Of a DNA stretch of 64,000 bases, positions 23,179 through 35,764 are shown in pieces. Origin of the DNA: Nemertoderma westbladi (Eukaryota; Xenacoelomorpha; Nemertodermatida; Nemertodermatidae); NCBI GenBank assembly GCA_032718475.1, contig JAUCBJ010001727.1, positions 1 to 64,000 on the forward strand. Reading direction: 5' to 3'. The translations under genes and the position numbers were made by a program. Under the pieces are notes generated by a model that was not told where the DNA came from, ran no database searches, and saw nothing but the letters and a program-made list of their open reading frames with translations. Numbering within the stretch: the first letter of the stretch is position 1; each line of letters starts with the position of its first letter.

Positions 23179-25971
23179 TTATTCATCAGTTCTATTATAG
23201 TAAGAGGAAAATATTTCACGTTTACTTTTGAAACTGAGTCCATTATTGGAGTAGCACATAGAGAGAAAATCTGCGCTACAGCAATCACTTATGTTCGGTG
23301 CACCTGGTGACATTCTCTGTGTCAGTTCCTTGTAAGAGTAATCAAAATTAAATATGTTAAATAATGATGGTAGCGCATATAACTTCCTGCCCTTACTATA
23401 AGAAGCTGCAATACTAGGCAGATTATTATTTAGGTAACCATCCCATTGACCAATCGAGCATAAAAACCGTAGCATATGTTGAAGGTCGTATTTAGGGCAA
23501 CACTTAATGCGCTCTATCAGATTGGCCAATCTCTTGAAGGCAGTAGTTGAGATACAAGCATTACCAAACACAATTTCCAGTGTCTGAGTACTGATATAAT
23601 TTCCCGCATAAAGAAGACCACGTAGAGATTTTCTGTATTGAGAATCTAACCGCTTTATGTCCGACAAGGAAAGACTACCAACTTGGATCTCCATGCCGTA
23701 GCAAAGGAACGGGACAGCTATTGTGTTCCACAGTTTACTGACAACATCAAGGGGGTATTGTCTGACTGTCCATCCCTTCTGATGGAACGCAGAAGAACAG
23801 ATACCGATTCGCCGTCTAAGATCAACGATTATATGATCAGGTTTGCTGTATAATTTGTAACCAATAAATTTAATATATTCTGACAGATTGATCGAGGAAC
23901 CATTAAACATTATCTGCTGGTTGCTTCCATTAGTTTGATCACCCATAGTGGTCCATGACGTTTTACTTACAGATAAGTGCAAACCAATAAGGGTCAGCTG
24001 TGTTTCTAAGGCAGTTAACATTTTTTCAATTTCAGTACGTGACAATGCTAGAAGGAGCAAATCATCTGCATAATTGATAATTCCAAACCAGGTATCCTTT
24101 ATAAAGCAGCCAAGGCCAAGTCGCTCCATATTATCAACAACATCATGAATATAGAAGTTGAACAGAGAGGGCGAAAGCAGCGAGCCCTGCTTAACTCCGT
24201 TAAACCCAATAAAAAAGCTTCTGTTTATTCTTTCACCATGTTTGATGAAGTTTTTAGTGTTGCGATAATAATAAAGTAATATACAGCAAATGAATGGATT
24301 CAATATTTTGGATAGCCGGTCGAATAGAACAACATAATCCACCATGTTGAAAGCGGAACTGATATCTGTTTGACAGGCGTAGATAGTGGATCCCCTGGAT
24401 TGAAAATAATTAATCACCTCCAATGCAAGAGATATGGCCTCATCACAACCAATTCTTTTTTGATAGGCCATTGACATGCTATGAGGTTTGTCAATCTCTA
24501 CTAGAAATTCCGATAAGCAGATCGCCTCTAAAACCTTTGCATATATGTTGATGCTGGCAATCGGCCTGTATGACGGTGTCTCATATAAACTTCTACCATG
24601 ACCTTTGTAAACCATTGAGAGGATGGTTTCTCCAAACACGTCTGGCACACATCCAACTTGAATACTCGTATTTAGGATAATACCGATATGATAGCATATT
24701 ACAGATGGATCTGCACATATTAAGTGTTCAACAACTAGACTCCTACTGTCGGGCGCCTTTCGCTTTGATAGTGATAAGATAGCCTCATATATCGTGTTTG
24801 CTTCAATTGTAGGCATGCTTGTAGATTCCATTCTAGAACGTAGATATCTTTCAATGTCATCAAAATTCTGTTCACCCTTATGCTGAAGATCGTTTTGAAT
24901 TGCTTCACTTATTTTATCTTCCATGTCTGGAGGAGCAGAGTGAGACGTTTTAGAAGAGTTTGACCAAAATGTCTTAGCAGACCCCGTGTTCAGTCTTTGA
25001 CTAAGTCGTTTATTTAACATTTCTTTGCATAATTTACGCTTTAGCCGTCGAGTAGCTCGCTTTGAGGACTTAATTTCTTCACACAGAGGATCATTCTGAG
25101 GACTACCTTTACCAATCCACATTTTATATAGTTTCTTTGATGTTTTTGAATAGTCTCGTAGTTGTTTATTGCGGATAAGTATATTTTTACTCTTACGTTT
25201 CCGCTTAGAGATTGGTATGCATTGTTTCGCACACTTATGAAGTATAGCTGTCAAGTCATTTGTATAATCATTTAACATACATTTAGTCCATTTCTCATTT
25301 GGCTTTGCAGGGATTCTAAGCATATTCAACTCAGTTGTGACCTTTTCGTTATACTGCCTTAAGTTAACCACACTGGCCTTCTCCCAGTTGAATTTCACTG
25401 AGCTAAATGTTTTCATAGAGTTTTTGTAGCCTTCAGCTTTAATAAAACGACTTATATCAATACGACAAAACACTGGTAGGTGATCAGAGAGGTTGTTCTC
25501 AAAGGTTTCCATCATCACACTGCCATCAACAACAAGACTTTTACCATGGTGTGAAGATAATATATGATCTATATATGAGTTTGTGTTGCTCGCAGCGCTG
25601 TGAAATGTATATGTGGGGCCAGAAAAGTTGTTATATGTGTCAACTGCAGTCAAATTGTTGTTAGAACAAAATTTTATTAACTCTTTACCCCTCAAGGTAG
25701 GCGAAGACCGACATGACCTTGGACCATGAGCAATGCCAATATCTGAGTTTGTATCCATTAACAAATAGGGAATGCAGTCTGGGTTTGTTTTGATAATTGA
25801 TTCTACTCTATTCATAAGATCAATGTAAATTTCTAGTGGTTTACCAGCATCAGGTACATAACTGCACAATATGAGAAGACGGCAGGAGGCGTTAGCTGGT
25901 TTGAAAATTCCCCCAATGATGTCTTTAAATAAAGTTGATGACTTATCACTACTATAATCGGCCTGCAGCAT
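23179..25971 (-). CDS. LINE polyprotein with partial endonuclease and complete reverse transcriptase, 930 codons open
   Basis: Non-LTR retrotransposon ORF2-type protein. N-terminal part: apurinic-like endonuclease remnants MDTNSD (72-77), SYIDHIL (132-138) and SDHLPV (162-167). RT: SYRPIASINIYAKVLE (467-482), motif A TDISSAFNMVD (535-545), motif B KQGSLLSPSLFNFY (594-607) and catalytic YADD (634-637). A cysteine-containing C-terminal region follows. The endonuclease N-terminus is absent, and the ORF opens at the junction with an RTE-like fragment near 25963, so the copy is 5' truncated. No stop or frameshift occurs in 930 codons, which implies recent insertion. Its clade is unclear to me; it is distinct from the RTE-like and CR1-like copies nearby. 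Confidence 0.88.
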   Translation of the reverse strand: MLQADYSSDKSSTLFKDIIGGIFKPANASCRLLILCSYVPDAGKPLEIYIDLMNRVESIIKTNPDCIPYLLMDTNSDIGIAHGPRSCRSSPTLRGKELIKFCSNNNLTAVDTYNNFSGPTYTFHSAASNTNSYIDHILSSHHGKSLVVDGSVMMETFENNLSDHLPVFCRIDISRFIKAEGYKNSMKTFSSVKFNWEKASVVNLRQYNEKVTTELNMLRIPAKPNEKWTKCMLNDYTNDLTAILHKCAKQCIPISKRKRKSKNILIRNKQLRDYSKTSKKLYKMWIGKGSPQNDPLCEEIKSSKRATRRLKRKLCKEMLNKRLSQRLNTGSAKTFWSNSSKTSHSAPPDMEDKISEAIQNDLQHKGEQNFDDIERYLRSRMESTSMPTIEANTIYEAILSLSKRKAPDSRSLVVEHLICADPSVICYHIGIILNTSIQVGCVPDVFGETILSMVYKGHGRSLYETPSYRPIASINIYAKVLEAICLSEFLVEIDKPHSMSMAYQKRIGCDEAISLALEVINYFQSRGSTIYACQTDISSAFNMVDYVVLFDRLSKILNPFICCILLYYYRNTKNFIKHGERINRSFFIGFNGVKQGSLLSPSLFNFYIHDVVDNMERLGLGCFIKDTWFGIINYADDLLLLALSRTEIEKMLTALETQLTLIGLHLSVSKTSWTTMGDQTNGSNQQIMFNGSSINLSEYIKFIGYKLYSKPDHIIVDLRRRIGICSSAFHQKGWTVRQYPLDVVSKLWNTIAVPFLCYGMEIQVGSLSLSDIKRLDSQYRKSLRGLLYAGNYISTQTLEIVFGNACISTTAFKRLANLIERIKCCPKYDLQHMLRFLCSIGQWDGYLNNNLPSIAASYSKGRKLYALPSLFNIFNFDYSYKELTQRMSPGAPNISDCCSADFLSMCYSNNGLSFKSKREIFSSYYNRTDE

Positions 25972-26350
25972 TGCAGCTGCACATTAAGATGCCGGCATAA
26001 CAAAAAATATAAGTCACCACACCAGCATGCAATCCACAATTGGCCGGCTCCAATGCAGCGTGCATTTAGAATACTATGCCGGCTTATCGACAAAACTGCG
26101 CCGCCACAACTTCCTATCTCCCATGACTTTCGTGAGATTATCCGCATCTTCAAGATCATGAGGTGTTTAAGGTGTTGAGAGGTGTTTGAAAAAAATATGG
26201 ACTGACCATCATGCTTGTTTTCGCTATGAGGCTGACAAAGCATAAGATTGTGCTCGGGCGGGTCCGCACGGGGAAAACAATGCCAGCAAAGCGTAGGCGG
26301 CTTTTTTCCAAGTGCAAGGATTGCGGATTGCGGGACACCTCCAAAGTTAT
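25963..26350 (-). mobile_element. Diverged RTE-like LINE 3' fragment
   Basis: On the minus strand it carries the C-terminal portion (FAG, then FVDKPA-like stretches in broken frames) and a family 3' end resembling GCAGCTGCAATGCTGCAGGC near 25965-25982. It has many more changes than copies 1 and 2, plus extra sequence around 25985-26060, so it is older. It abuts the 5' end of the 930-codon LINE. Confidence 0.7.
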
Positions 26351-26357
26351 ATAGTAT

Positions 26358-26560
26358 CTACTACTACTACTAGGATCGGCATGCTGCATTGCAGCTGCAT
26401 TTTTATGTGCCGGCTTGTCGACAAAATTGCGCCGCCACAACTCCCTTTAAGATGCGTCCGTTAAGATGCGTCTCAAGAAAGTCATGGGCTGTCCACGATG
26501 CTTATTCACTCCATGAGGCTGCCAAAGCACAAGATTATGCAAGATTGAGCACAAGATTGA
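26358..26560 (-). mobile_element. RTE-like LINE 3' stub
   Basis: It starts (minus-strand 3' end) with CTACTACTACTAGGATCGGC and the conserved GCATGCTGCATTGCAGCTGC. It then covers only the last roughly 50 codons (DKPA end, then KTMG/GQPM region) with a local duplication of AAGATGCGTC near 26450-26475. It ends near an A/T run at about 26562. Confidence 0.8.
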
Positions 26561-26765
26561 ACTTTTTTTTTATCCAATGCTAATGACATATTTATGATAT
26601 TTGCTATTTGATTACATGATATGATATTTCATCTGCATATATGTCTCACTGTCCACGGTGAAATAATGTGAAGACTGTTTCCAGCATCACACATGTTATT
26701 GAGCTCCTCCCTCAGCTGAGAAACTTCATCGTCATATCCATTTGGCTTTTTTCCTTGCTTTTTAA

Positions 26766-28525
26766 GTGGCAATCATCCCAGGCATGGAATTCGATCAACT
26801 TGCTTACTGGGCGGAAAAGCCAACCAACCACCAAAAGGTTAAGGCTGACTCACCAGCCGATCGCCTCAATGGTTGGAAGGCCCACTTTGAAAAGCTCCTC
26901 AATAATGATAGGGTATTGCCTGATAACTTTATAGAAGTAAAAGTGTCTGAGTCTGTCCTCCCAGATATTCCCGTTGGCGATATCTCCTTTGCAGAAGTGA
27001 AGGCTGCTGCAAAGAGCATTAAGACCAATCGTGCCAGTGGAGTAGATGGTGTTCCCCCTGAGGTCTTTAAAATACCTGAGTGTTTAAAGCTCATCTATCC
27101 CGTCATAGTAGACATGAACCGAACAACAAGAGTCCCACAAGAAATGAAAACAAATAAGTTGGTGCCAGTTCCCAAGAAGGGCAACCTAACACTCTATGGT
27201 TCTTTTCGGGGAATCTCAATGATCTCGATTGCTGCAAAGCTATACAATAGAATTCTATTAAATCGCATCAGGGATCCCATTGAGAGACTGCTCCGTGGAA
27301 ATCAGAATGGGTTCCGTAAAGGTCGTGGGACCATGGAGCCCATTTTGGCACTTAGAAGGATAATTGAAGAGTTATCAAAAAAGAAAGACAGGCATCTGGC
27401 TGTTATCTTTGTTGACTTCTTTAAGGCCTTTGATTCAGTCTCCCGCTCACGTATGTTCAGCATACTTTCATTATATGGGATGCCTGATGAAATTATTGCA
27501 GCAATCAGATCAGTATACGATGGTTTGACAACATTTGTGTCTACTGTTGATGGTGACACAGAACCATTTGAAGTGTTATGGGGCGTCCTCCAGGGAGACA
27601 CACTTGCACCATTCTTGTTCATAATTGTGGTTGACTATGTTCTACGCATGTCCTTAGATCATCATAATGATGATGGGGTGATGATAACTCCACCTACTGG
27701 CTCCAGAAGTCGAGGAAATCCTGCCAAGTACCTAACTGATCTAGACTTTGCTGATGACTTAGGAGTACTCTCAGAATCACTAGAGGGAGCCCAACGGCAC
27801 CTCAGCTCATTAGAACATGCTGCTTCTAGTGTTGGTCTTTTTATTAACTCCAGAAAGACCATAATTTTGACAGTTAACTTTGAAAAACCTCAGCAAGTCT
27901 CTGATCGGAAGAGCATAAGCTCAAAAGATGGTATGCTTGAGCATGTGGATGACTTCTGTTACCTGGGATCGTGGATCCGGAAGTCAGGTGAGGACCTTCG
28001 AATACGTAAGGGAAAGGTATGGGCAGCCTTGAATAGGCTTTCCTGGATTTGGAGGTCGCCGAGAATTAATCGGAAACTTAAGGTCCGATTATTTAGAGCA
28101 GCAGTAGTTCCATACTCCTCTATGGGAGTCCATACTGGGCTCTAACTGCTGAGGACACCAAATCTCTGGATGGCACATTCACAAGAATGCTACGCCGGGT
28201 TCATTGCGTCAAGTACAATGCACACATCTCCAACCATACACTATATAACATTGGAGGTGTCTCATTGGTTCCCCCAAGCTTGACACTAGAACAAAATCGC
28301 CTCCGCTTTGCAGGACATTGCTTTCGCCGTGAGGACCAGCCAGTGCATAATCTTGTACTTTGGCAGCCTCATGGAGTGAAAAAGCATGGTGGACAGCCCA
28401 TGACTTTCATGAGACGCATCTTAAAGGACACTGGCCTTGAAGATGCGGATGATCTAGCAAATGTCATGGGTGATAGGGAATTGTGGCGGTGCAATTTTGT
28501 TGACAAGCCGGCAAAACATTATTAA
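26766..28525 (+). pseudogene. RTE-like LINE reverse transcriptase, one frameshift
   Basis: The first open part covers 26766-28145 (459 codons) with an extra N-terminal linker relative to copy 1, RT motif A VDFFKAFDS, motif B GVLQGDTLAPFLF and FADDLGVLS. Near 28110 copy 1 reads GTTCCAGTACTCC and this copy reads GTTCCATACTCC. That one-base loss ends the frame shortly after. The remaining C-terminal domain continues open at 28187-28525 in another frame (MLRRVHCVKYN to DKPAKHY). The catalytic core is intact but the protein would lack its C-terminal domain. The endonuclease is missing by truncation. Confidence 0.88.
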
Positions 28526-28578
28526 CATATATAATGCAGCTGCAATGCAGCATGCCGATAGTAGTAGTAGTAGTAGTA
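26768..28578 (+). mobile_element. RTE-like LINE copy 2, longer but frameshifted
   Basis: The same family as copy 1, with about 370 bp more 5' sequence and the same end (GCAGCTGCAATGCAGCATGC, then a TAG run at about 28558-28578). It begins at GGCAATCATCCCAGGCATGG, which is internal compared with the copy at 48214-50250, so it is 5' truncated. The TAG tail is followed within about 35 bp by the 48-bp satellite. Confidence 0.9.
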
Positions 28579-28610
28579 GCTGACAGTAGCTTTACTATAT
28601 ACCACTGAGT

Positions 28611-31600
28611 CATTGACCGTTCCGTGGTACATCTCGCAATTGTTTTATCCTACGCAACACTAACCGTTCCCTGGTACATCTCGCTATTGTTTTATCCTAC
28701 GCAACACTAACCGTTCCCTGATACATCTCGCTATTGTTTTATCCTACGCAACACTAACCGTGCCCTGATACATCTCGCTATTGTTTTATCCTACGCAACA
28801 CTAACCGTTCCCTGGTACATCTCGCTATTGTTTTATCCTACGCAACACTAACCGTTCCCTGGTACATCTCGCTATTGTTTTATCCTACGCAACACTAACC
28901 GTTCCCTGATACATCTCGCTATTGTTTTATCCTACGCAACACTAACCGTGCCCTGATACATCTCGCTATTGTTTTATCCTACGCAACACTAACCGTTCCC
29001 TGGTACATCTCGCTATTGTTTTATCCTACGCAACACTAACCGTTCCCTGGTACATCTCGCTATTGTTTTATCCTACGCAACACTAACCGTTCCCTGATAC
29101 ATCTCGCTATTGTTTTATCCTACGCAACACTAACCGTGCCCTGATACATCTCGCTATTGTTTTATCCTACGCAACACTAACCGTTCCCTGGTACATCTCG
29201 CTATTGTTTTATCCTACGCAACACTAACCGTTCCCTGGTACATCTCGCTATTGTTTTATCCTACGCAACACTAACCGTTCCCTGGTACATCTCGCTATTG
29301 TTTTATCCTACGCAACACTAACCGTTCCCTGGTACATCTCGCTATTGTTTTATCGCTACGCAACACTAACCGTTCCCTGATACATCTCGCTATTGTTTTA
29401 TCCTACGCAACACTAACCGTTCCCTGGTACATCTCGCTATTGTTTTATCCTACGCAACACTAACCGTTCCCTGGTACATCTCGCTATTGTTTTATCGCTA
29501 CGCAACACTAACCGTTCCCTGATACATCTCGCTATTGTTTTATCCTACGCAACACTAACCGTTCCCTGGTACATCTCGCTATTGTTTTATCCTACGCAAC
29601 ACTAACCGTTCCCTGATACATCTCGCTATTGTTTTATCGCTACGCAACACTAACCGTTCCCTGATACATCTCGCTATTGTTTTATCCTACGCAACACTAA
29701 CCGTTCCCTGGTACATCTCGCTATTGTTTTATCCTACGCAACACTAACCGTTCCCTGGTACATCTCGCTATTGTTTTATCGCTACGCAACACTAACCGTT
29801 CCCTGATACATCTCGCTATTGTTTTATCCTACGCAACACTAACCGTTCCCTGGTACATCTCGCTATTGTTTTATCCTACGCAACACTAACCGTTCCCTGA
29901 TACATCTCGCTATTGTTTTATCCTACGCAACACTAACCGTTCCCTGGTACATCTCGCTATTGTTTTATCCTACGCAACACTAACCGTTCCCTGGTACATC
30001 TCGCTATTGTTTTATCCTACGCAACACTAACCGTTCCCTGGTACATCTCGCTATTGTTTTATCCTACGCAACACTAACCGTTCCCTGGTACATCTCGCTA
30101 TTGTTTTATCCTACGCAACACTAACCGTTCCCTGGTACATCTCGCAATTGTTTTATCCTACGCAACACTAACCGTTCCCTGGTACATCTCGCTATTGTTT
30201 TATCCTACGCAACACTAACCGTTCCCTGATACATCTCGCTATTGTTTTATCCTACGCAACACTAACCGTTCCCTGGTACATCTCGCTATTGTTTTATCCT
30301 ACGCAACACTAACCGTTCCCTGGTACATCTCGCTATTGTTTTATCCTACGCAACACTAACCGTTCCCTGGTACATCTCGCTATTGTTTTATCCTACGCAA
30401 CACTAACCGTTCCCTGGTACATCTCGCTATTGTTTTATCCTACGCAACACTAACCGTTCCCTGGTACATCTCGCTATTGTTTTATCCTACGCAACACTAA
30501 CCGTTCCCTGATACATCTCGCTATTGTTTTATCCTACGCAACACTAACCGTGCCCTGATACATCTCGCTATTGTTTTATCCTACGCAACACTAACCGTTC
30601 CCTGATACATCTCGCTATTGTTTTATCCTACGCAACACTAACCGTGCCCTGATACATCTCGCTATTGTTTTATCCTACGCAACACTAACCGTTCCCTGGT
30701 ACATCTCGCTATTGTTTTATCCTACGCAACACTAACCGTTCCCTGGTACATCTCGCTATTGTTTTATCCTACGCAACACTAACCGTTCCCTGATACATCT
30801 CGCTATTGTTTTATCCTACGCAACACTAACCGTGCCCTGATACATCTCGCTATTGTTTTATCCTACGCAACACTAACCGTTCCCTGGTACATCTCGCTAT
30901 TGTTTTATCCTACGCAACACTAACCGTTCCCTGGTACATCTCGCTATTGTTTTATCCTACGCAACACTAACCGTTCCCTGGTACATCTCGCTATTGTTTT
31001 ATCCTACGCAACACTAACCGTTCCCTGGTACATCTCGCTATTGTTTTATCGCTACGCAACACTAACCGTTCCCTGATACATCTCGCTATTGTTTTATCCT
31101 ACGCAACACTAACCGTTCCCTGGTACATCTCGCTATTGTTTTATCCTACGCAACACTAACCGTTCCCTGGTACATCTCGCTATTGTTTTATCGCTACGCA
31201 ACACTAACCGTTCCCTGATACATCTCGCTATTGTTTTATCCTACGCAACACTAACCGTTCCCTGGTACATCTCGCTATTGTTTTATCCTACGCAACACTA
31301 ACCGTTCCCTGATACATCTCGCTATTGTTTTATCGCTACGCAACACTAACCGTTCCCTGATACATCTCGCTATTGTTTTATCCTACGCAACACTAACCGT
31401 TCCCTGGTACATCTCGCTATTGTTTTATCCTACGCAACACTAACCGTTCCCTGGTACATCTCGCTATTGTTTTATCCTACGCAACACTAACCGTTCCCTG
31501 ATACATCTCGCTATTGTTTTATCCTACGCAACACTAACCGTTCCCTGGTACATCTCGCTATTGTTTTATCCTACGCAACACTAACCGTTCCCTGGTACAT

Positions 31601-34600
31601 CTCGCTATTGTTTTATCCTACGCAACACTAACCGTTCCCTGGTACATCTCGCTATTGTTTTATCCTACGCAACACTAACCGTTCCCTGGTACATCTCGCT
31701 ATTGTTTTATCCTACGCAACACTAACCGTTCCCTGGTACATCTCGCTATTGTTTTATCCTACGCAACACTAACCGTTCCCTGGTACATCTCGCTATTGTT
31801 TTATCCTACGCAACACTAACCGTTCCCTGGTACATCTCGCTATTGTTTTATCCTACGCAACACTAACCGTTCCCTGGTACATCTCGCTATTGTTTTATCC
31901 TACGCAACACTAACCGTTCCCTGGTACATCTCGCTATTGTTTTATCCTACGCAACACTAACCGTTCCCTGGTACATCTCGCTATTGTTTTATCCTACGCA
32001 ACACTAACCGTTCCCTGGTACATCTCGCTATTGTTTTATCCTACGCAACACTAACCGTTCCCTGGTACATCTCGCTATTGTTTTATCCTACGCAACACTA
32101 ACCGTTCCCTGGTACATCTCGCTATTGTTTTATCCTACGCAACACTAACCGTTCCCTGGTACATCTCGCTATTGTTTTATCCTACGCAACACTAACCGTT
32201 CCCTGGTACATCTCGCTATTGTTTTATCCTACGCAACACTAACCGTTCCCTGGTACATCTCGCTATTGTTTTATCCTACGCAACACTAACCGTTCCCTGG
32301 TACATCTCGCTATTGTTTTATCCTACGCAACACTAACCGTTCCCTGGTACATCTCGCTATTGTTTTATCCTACGCAACACTAACCGTTCCCTGGTACATC
32401 TCGCTATTGTTTTATCCTACGCAACACTAACCGTTCCCTGGTACATCTCGCTATTGTTTTATCCTACGCAACACTAACCGTTCCCTGGTACATCTCGCTA
32501 TTGTTTTATCCTACGCAACACTAACCGTTCCCTGGTACATCTCGCTATTGTTTTATCCTACGCAACACTAACCGTTCCCTGGTACATCTCGCTATTGTTT
32601 TATCCTACGCAACACTAACCGTTCCCTGGTACATCTCGCTATTGTTTTATCCTACGCAACACTAACCGTTCCCTGGTACATCTCGCTATTGTTTTATCCT
32701 ACGCAACACTAACCGTTCCCTGGTACATCTCGCTATTGTTTTATCCTACGCAACACTAACCGTTCCCTGGTACATCTCGCTATTGTTTTATCCTACGCAA
32801 CACTAACCGTTCCCTGGTACATCTCGCTATTGTTTTATCCTACGCAACACTAACCGTTCCCTGGTACATCTCGCTATTGTTTTATCCTACGCAACACTAA
32901 CCGTTCCCTGGTACATCTCGCTATTGTTTTATCCTACGCAACACTAACCGTTCCCTGGTACATCTCGCTATTGTTTTATCCTACGCAACACTAACCGTTC
33001 CCTGGTACATCTCGCTATTGTTTTATCCTACGCAACACTAACCGTTCCCTGGTACATCTCGCTATTGTTTTATCCTACGCAACACTAACCGTTCCCTGGT
33101 ACATCTCGCTATTGTTTTATCCTACGCAACACTAACCGTTCCCTGGTACATCTCGCTATTGTTTTATCCTACGCAACACTAACCGTTCCCTGGTACATCT
33201 CGCTATTGTTTTATCCTACGCAACACTAACCGTTCCCTGGTACATCTCGCTATTGTTTTATCCTACGCAACACTAACCGTTCCCTGGTACATCTCGCTAT
33301 TGTTTTATCCTACGCAACACTAACCGTTCCCTGGTACATCTCGCTATTGTTTTATCCTACGCAACACTAACCGTTCCCTGGTACATCTCGCTATTGTTTT
33401 ATCCTACGCAACACTAACCGTTCCCTGGTACATCTCGCTATTGTTTTATCCTACGCAACACTAACCGTTCCCTGGTACATCTCGCTATTGTTTTATCCTA
33501 CGCAACACTAACCGTTCCCTGGTACATCTCGCTATTGTTTTATCCTACGCAACACTAACCGTTCCCTGGTACATCTCGCTATTGTTTTATCCTACGCAAC
33601 ACTAACCGTTCCCTGGTACATCTCGCTATTGTTTTATCCTACGCAACACTAACCGTTCCCTGGTACATCTCGCTATTGTTTTATCCTACGCAACACTAAC
33701 CGTTCCCTGGTACATCTCGCTATTGTTTTATCCTACGCAACACTAACCGTTCCCTGGTACATCTCGCTATTGTTTTATCCTACGCAACACTAACCGTTCC
33801 CTGGTACATCTCGCTATTGTTTTATCCTACGCAACACTAACCGTTCCCTGGTACATCTCGCTATTGTTTTATCCTACGCAACACTAACCGTTCCCTGGTA
33901 CATCTCGCTATTGTTTTATCCTACGCAACACTAACCGTTCCCTGGTACATCTCGCTATTGTTTTATCCTACGCAACACTAACCGTTCCCTGGTACATCTC
34001 GCTATTGTTTTATCCTACGCAACACTAACCGTTCCCTGGTACATCTCGCTATTGTTTTATCCTACGCAACACTAACCGTTCCCTGGTACATCTCGCTATT
34101 GTTTTATCCTACGCAACACTAACCGTTCCCTGGTACATCTCGCTATTGTTTTATCCTACGCAACACTAACCGTTCCCTGGTACATCTCGCTATTGTTTTA
34201 TCCTACGCAACACTAACCGTTCCCTGGTACATCTCGCTATTGTTTTATCCTACGCAACACTAACCGTTCCCTGGTACATCTCGCTATTGTTTTATCCTAC
34301 GCAACACTAACCGTTCCCTGGTACATCTCGCTATTGTTTTATCCTACGCAACACTAACCGTTCCCTGGTACATCTCGCTATTGTTTTATCCTACGCAACA
34401 CTAACCGTTCCCTGGTACATCTCGCTATTGTTTTATCCTACGCAACACTAACCGTTCCCTGGTACATCTCGCTATTGTTTTATCCTACGCAACACTAACC
34501 GTTCCCTGGTACATCTCGCTATTGTTTTATCCTACGCAACACTAACCGTTCCCTGGTACATCTCGCTATTGTTTTATCCTACGCAACACTAACCGTTCCC

Positions 34601-35692
34601 TGGTACATCTCGCTATTGTTTTATCCTACGCAACACTAACCGTTCCCTGGTACATCTCGCTATTGTTTTATCCTACGCAACACTAACCGTTCCCTGGTAC
34701 ATCTCGCTATTGTTTTATCCTACGCAACACTAACCGTTCCCTGGTACATCTCGCTATTGTTTTATCCTACGCAACACTAACCGTTCCCTGGTACATCTCG
34801 CTATTGTTTTATCCTACGCAACACTAACCGTTCCCTGGTACATCTCGCTATTGTTTTATCCTACGCAACACTAACCGTTCCCTGGTACATCTCGCTATTG
34901 TTTTATCCTACGCAACACTAACCGTTCCCTGGTACATCTCGCTATTGTTTTATCCTACGCAACACTAACCGTTCCCTGGTACATCTCGCTATTGTTTTAT
35001 CCTACGCAACACTAACCGTTCCCTGGTACATCTCGCTATTGTTTTATCCTACGCAACACTAACCGTTCCCTGGTACATCTCGCTATTGTTTTATCCTACG
35101 CAACACTAACCGTTCCCTGGTACATCTCGCTATTGTTTTATCCTACGCAACACTAACCGTTCCCTGGTACATCTCGCTATTGTTTTATCCTACGCAACAC
35201 TAACCGTTCCCTGGTACATCTCGCTATTGTTTTATCCTACGCAACACTAACCGTTCCCTGGTACATCTCGCTATTGTTTTATCCTACGCAACACTAACCG
35301 TTCCCTGGTACATCTCGCTATTGTTTTATCCTACGCAACACTAACCGTTCCCTGGTACATCTCGCTATTGTTTTATCCTACGCAACACTAACCGTTCCCT
35401 GGTACATCTCGCTATTGTTTTATCCTACGCAACACTAACCGTTCCCTGGTACATCTCGCTATTGTTTTATCCTACGCAACACTAACCGTTCCCTGGTACA
35501 TCTCGCTATTGTTTTATCCTACGCAACACTAACCGTTCCCTGGTACATCTCGCTATTGTTTTATCCTACGCAACACTAACCGTTCCCTGGTACATCTCGC
35601 TATTGTTTTATCCTACGCAACACTAACCGTTCCCTGGTACATCTCGCTATTGTTTTATCCTACGCAACACTAACCGTTCCCTGGTACATCTC
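28611..35692 (-). repeat. 48-bp minisatellite derived from a myosin exon end and 5' splice site (~147 copies)
   Basis: On the gene (minus) strand each unit reads GAGATGTACCAGGGAACG, then GTTAGTGTTGCG, then TAGGATAAAACAATAGC. The first 18 bases are identical to the end of exon 35675-35764 and the next six are its splice donor. The exon-proximal half (about 31600-35692) is almost invariant. The distal half (28611-31500) mixes variants (GTTCCCTGAT, GTGCCCTGAT and a 49-bp TATCGCTACG form) in repeating order. Reading on past the true donor reaches TAG after four codons. Confidence 0.97.
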
Positions 35693-35764
35693 CAGTTCTC
35701 TGTCAGTAAAGTATGGCAACTGTTTGAACGGATTCACAGCAATCAATACAGGACCAATATAAGA
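35675..35764 (-). CDS. MYO1E/MYO1F-like: Class I myosin motor exon ([14 protein letters not shown]), source of the 48-bp satellite
   Basis: This exon has 90 nt and 30 codons, composite residues 44-73. It encodes [18 protein letters not shown] and ends in ELEMYQGT, the invariant N-terminal motor segment that follows the previous exon in all class I myosins. The acceptor is a pyrimidine-rich tract ending CTATTCAG. The donor is ACG|GTTAGT, and GTTAGT is the donor used by half of the exons here. Phase is 0 at both ends. The last 18 exonic bases (GAGATGTACCAGGGAACG) plus the donor are the first unit of the 48-bp array that continues without a break down to about 28611. The first donor therefore sits at the edge of roughly 147 near-copies of itself. 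Confidence 0.93.
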
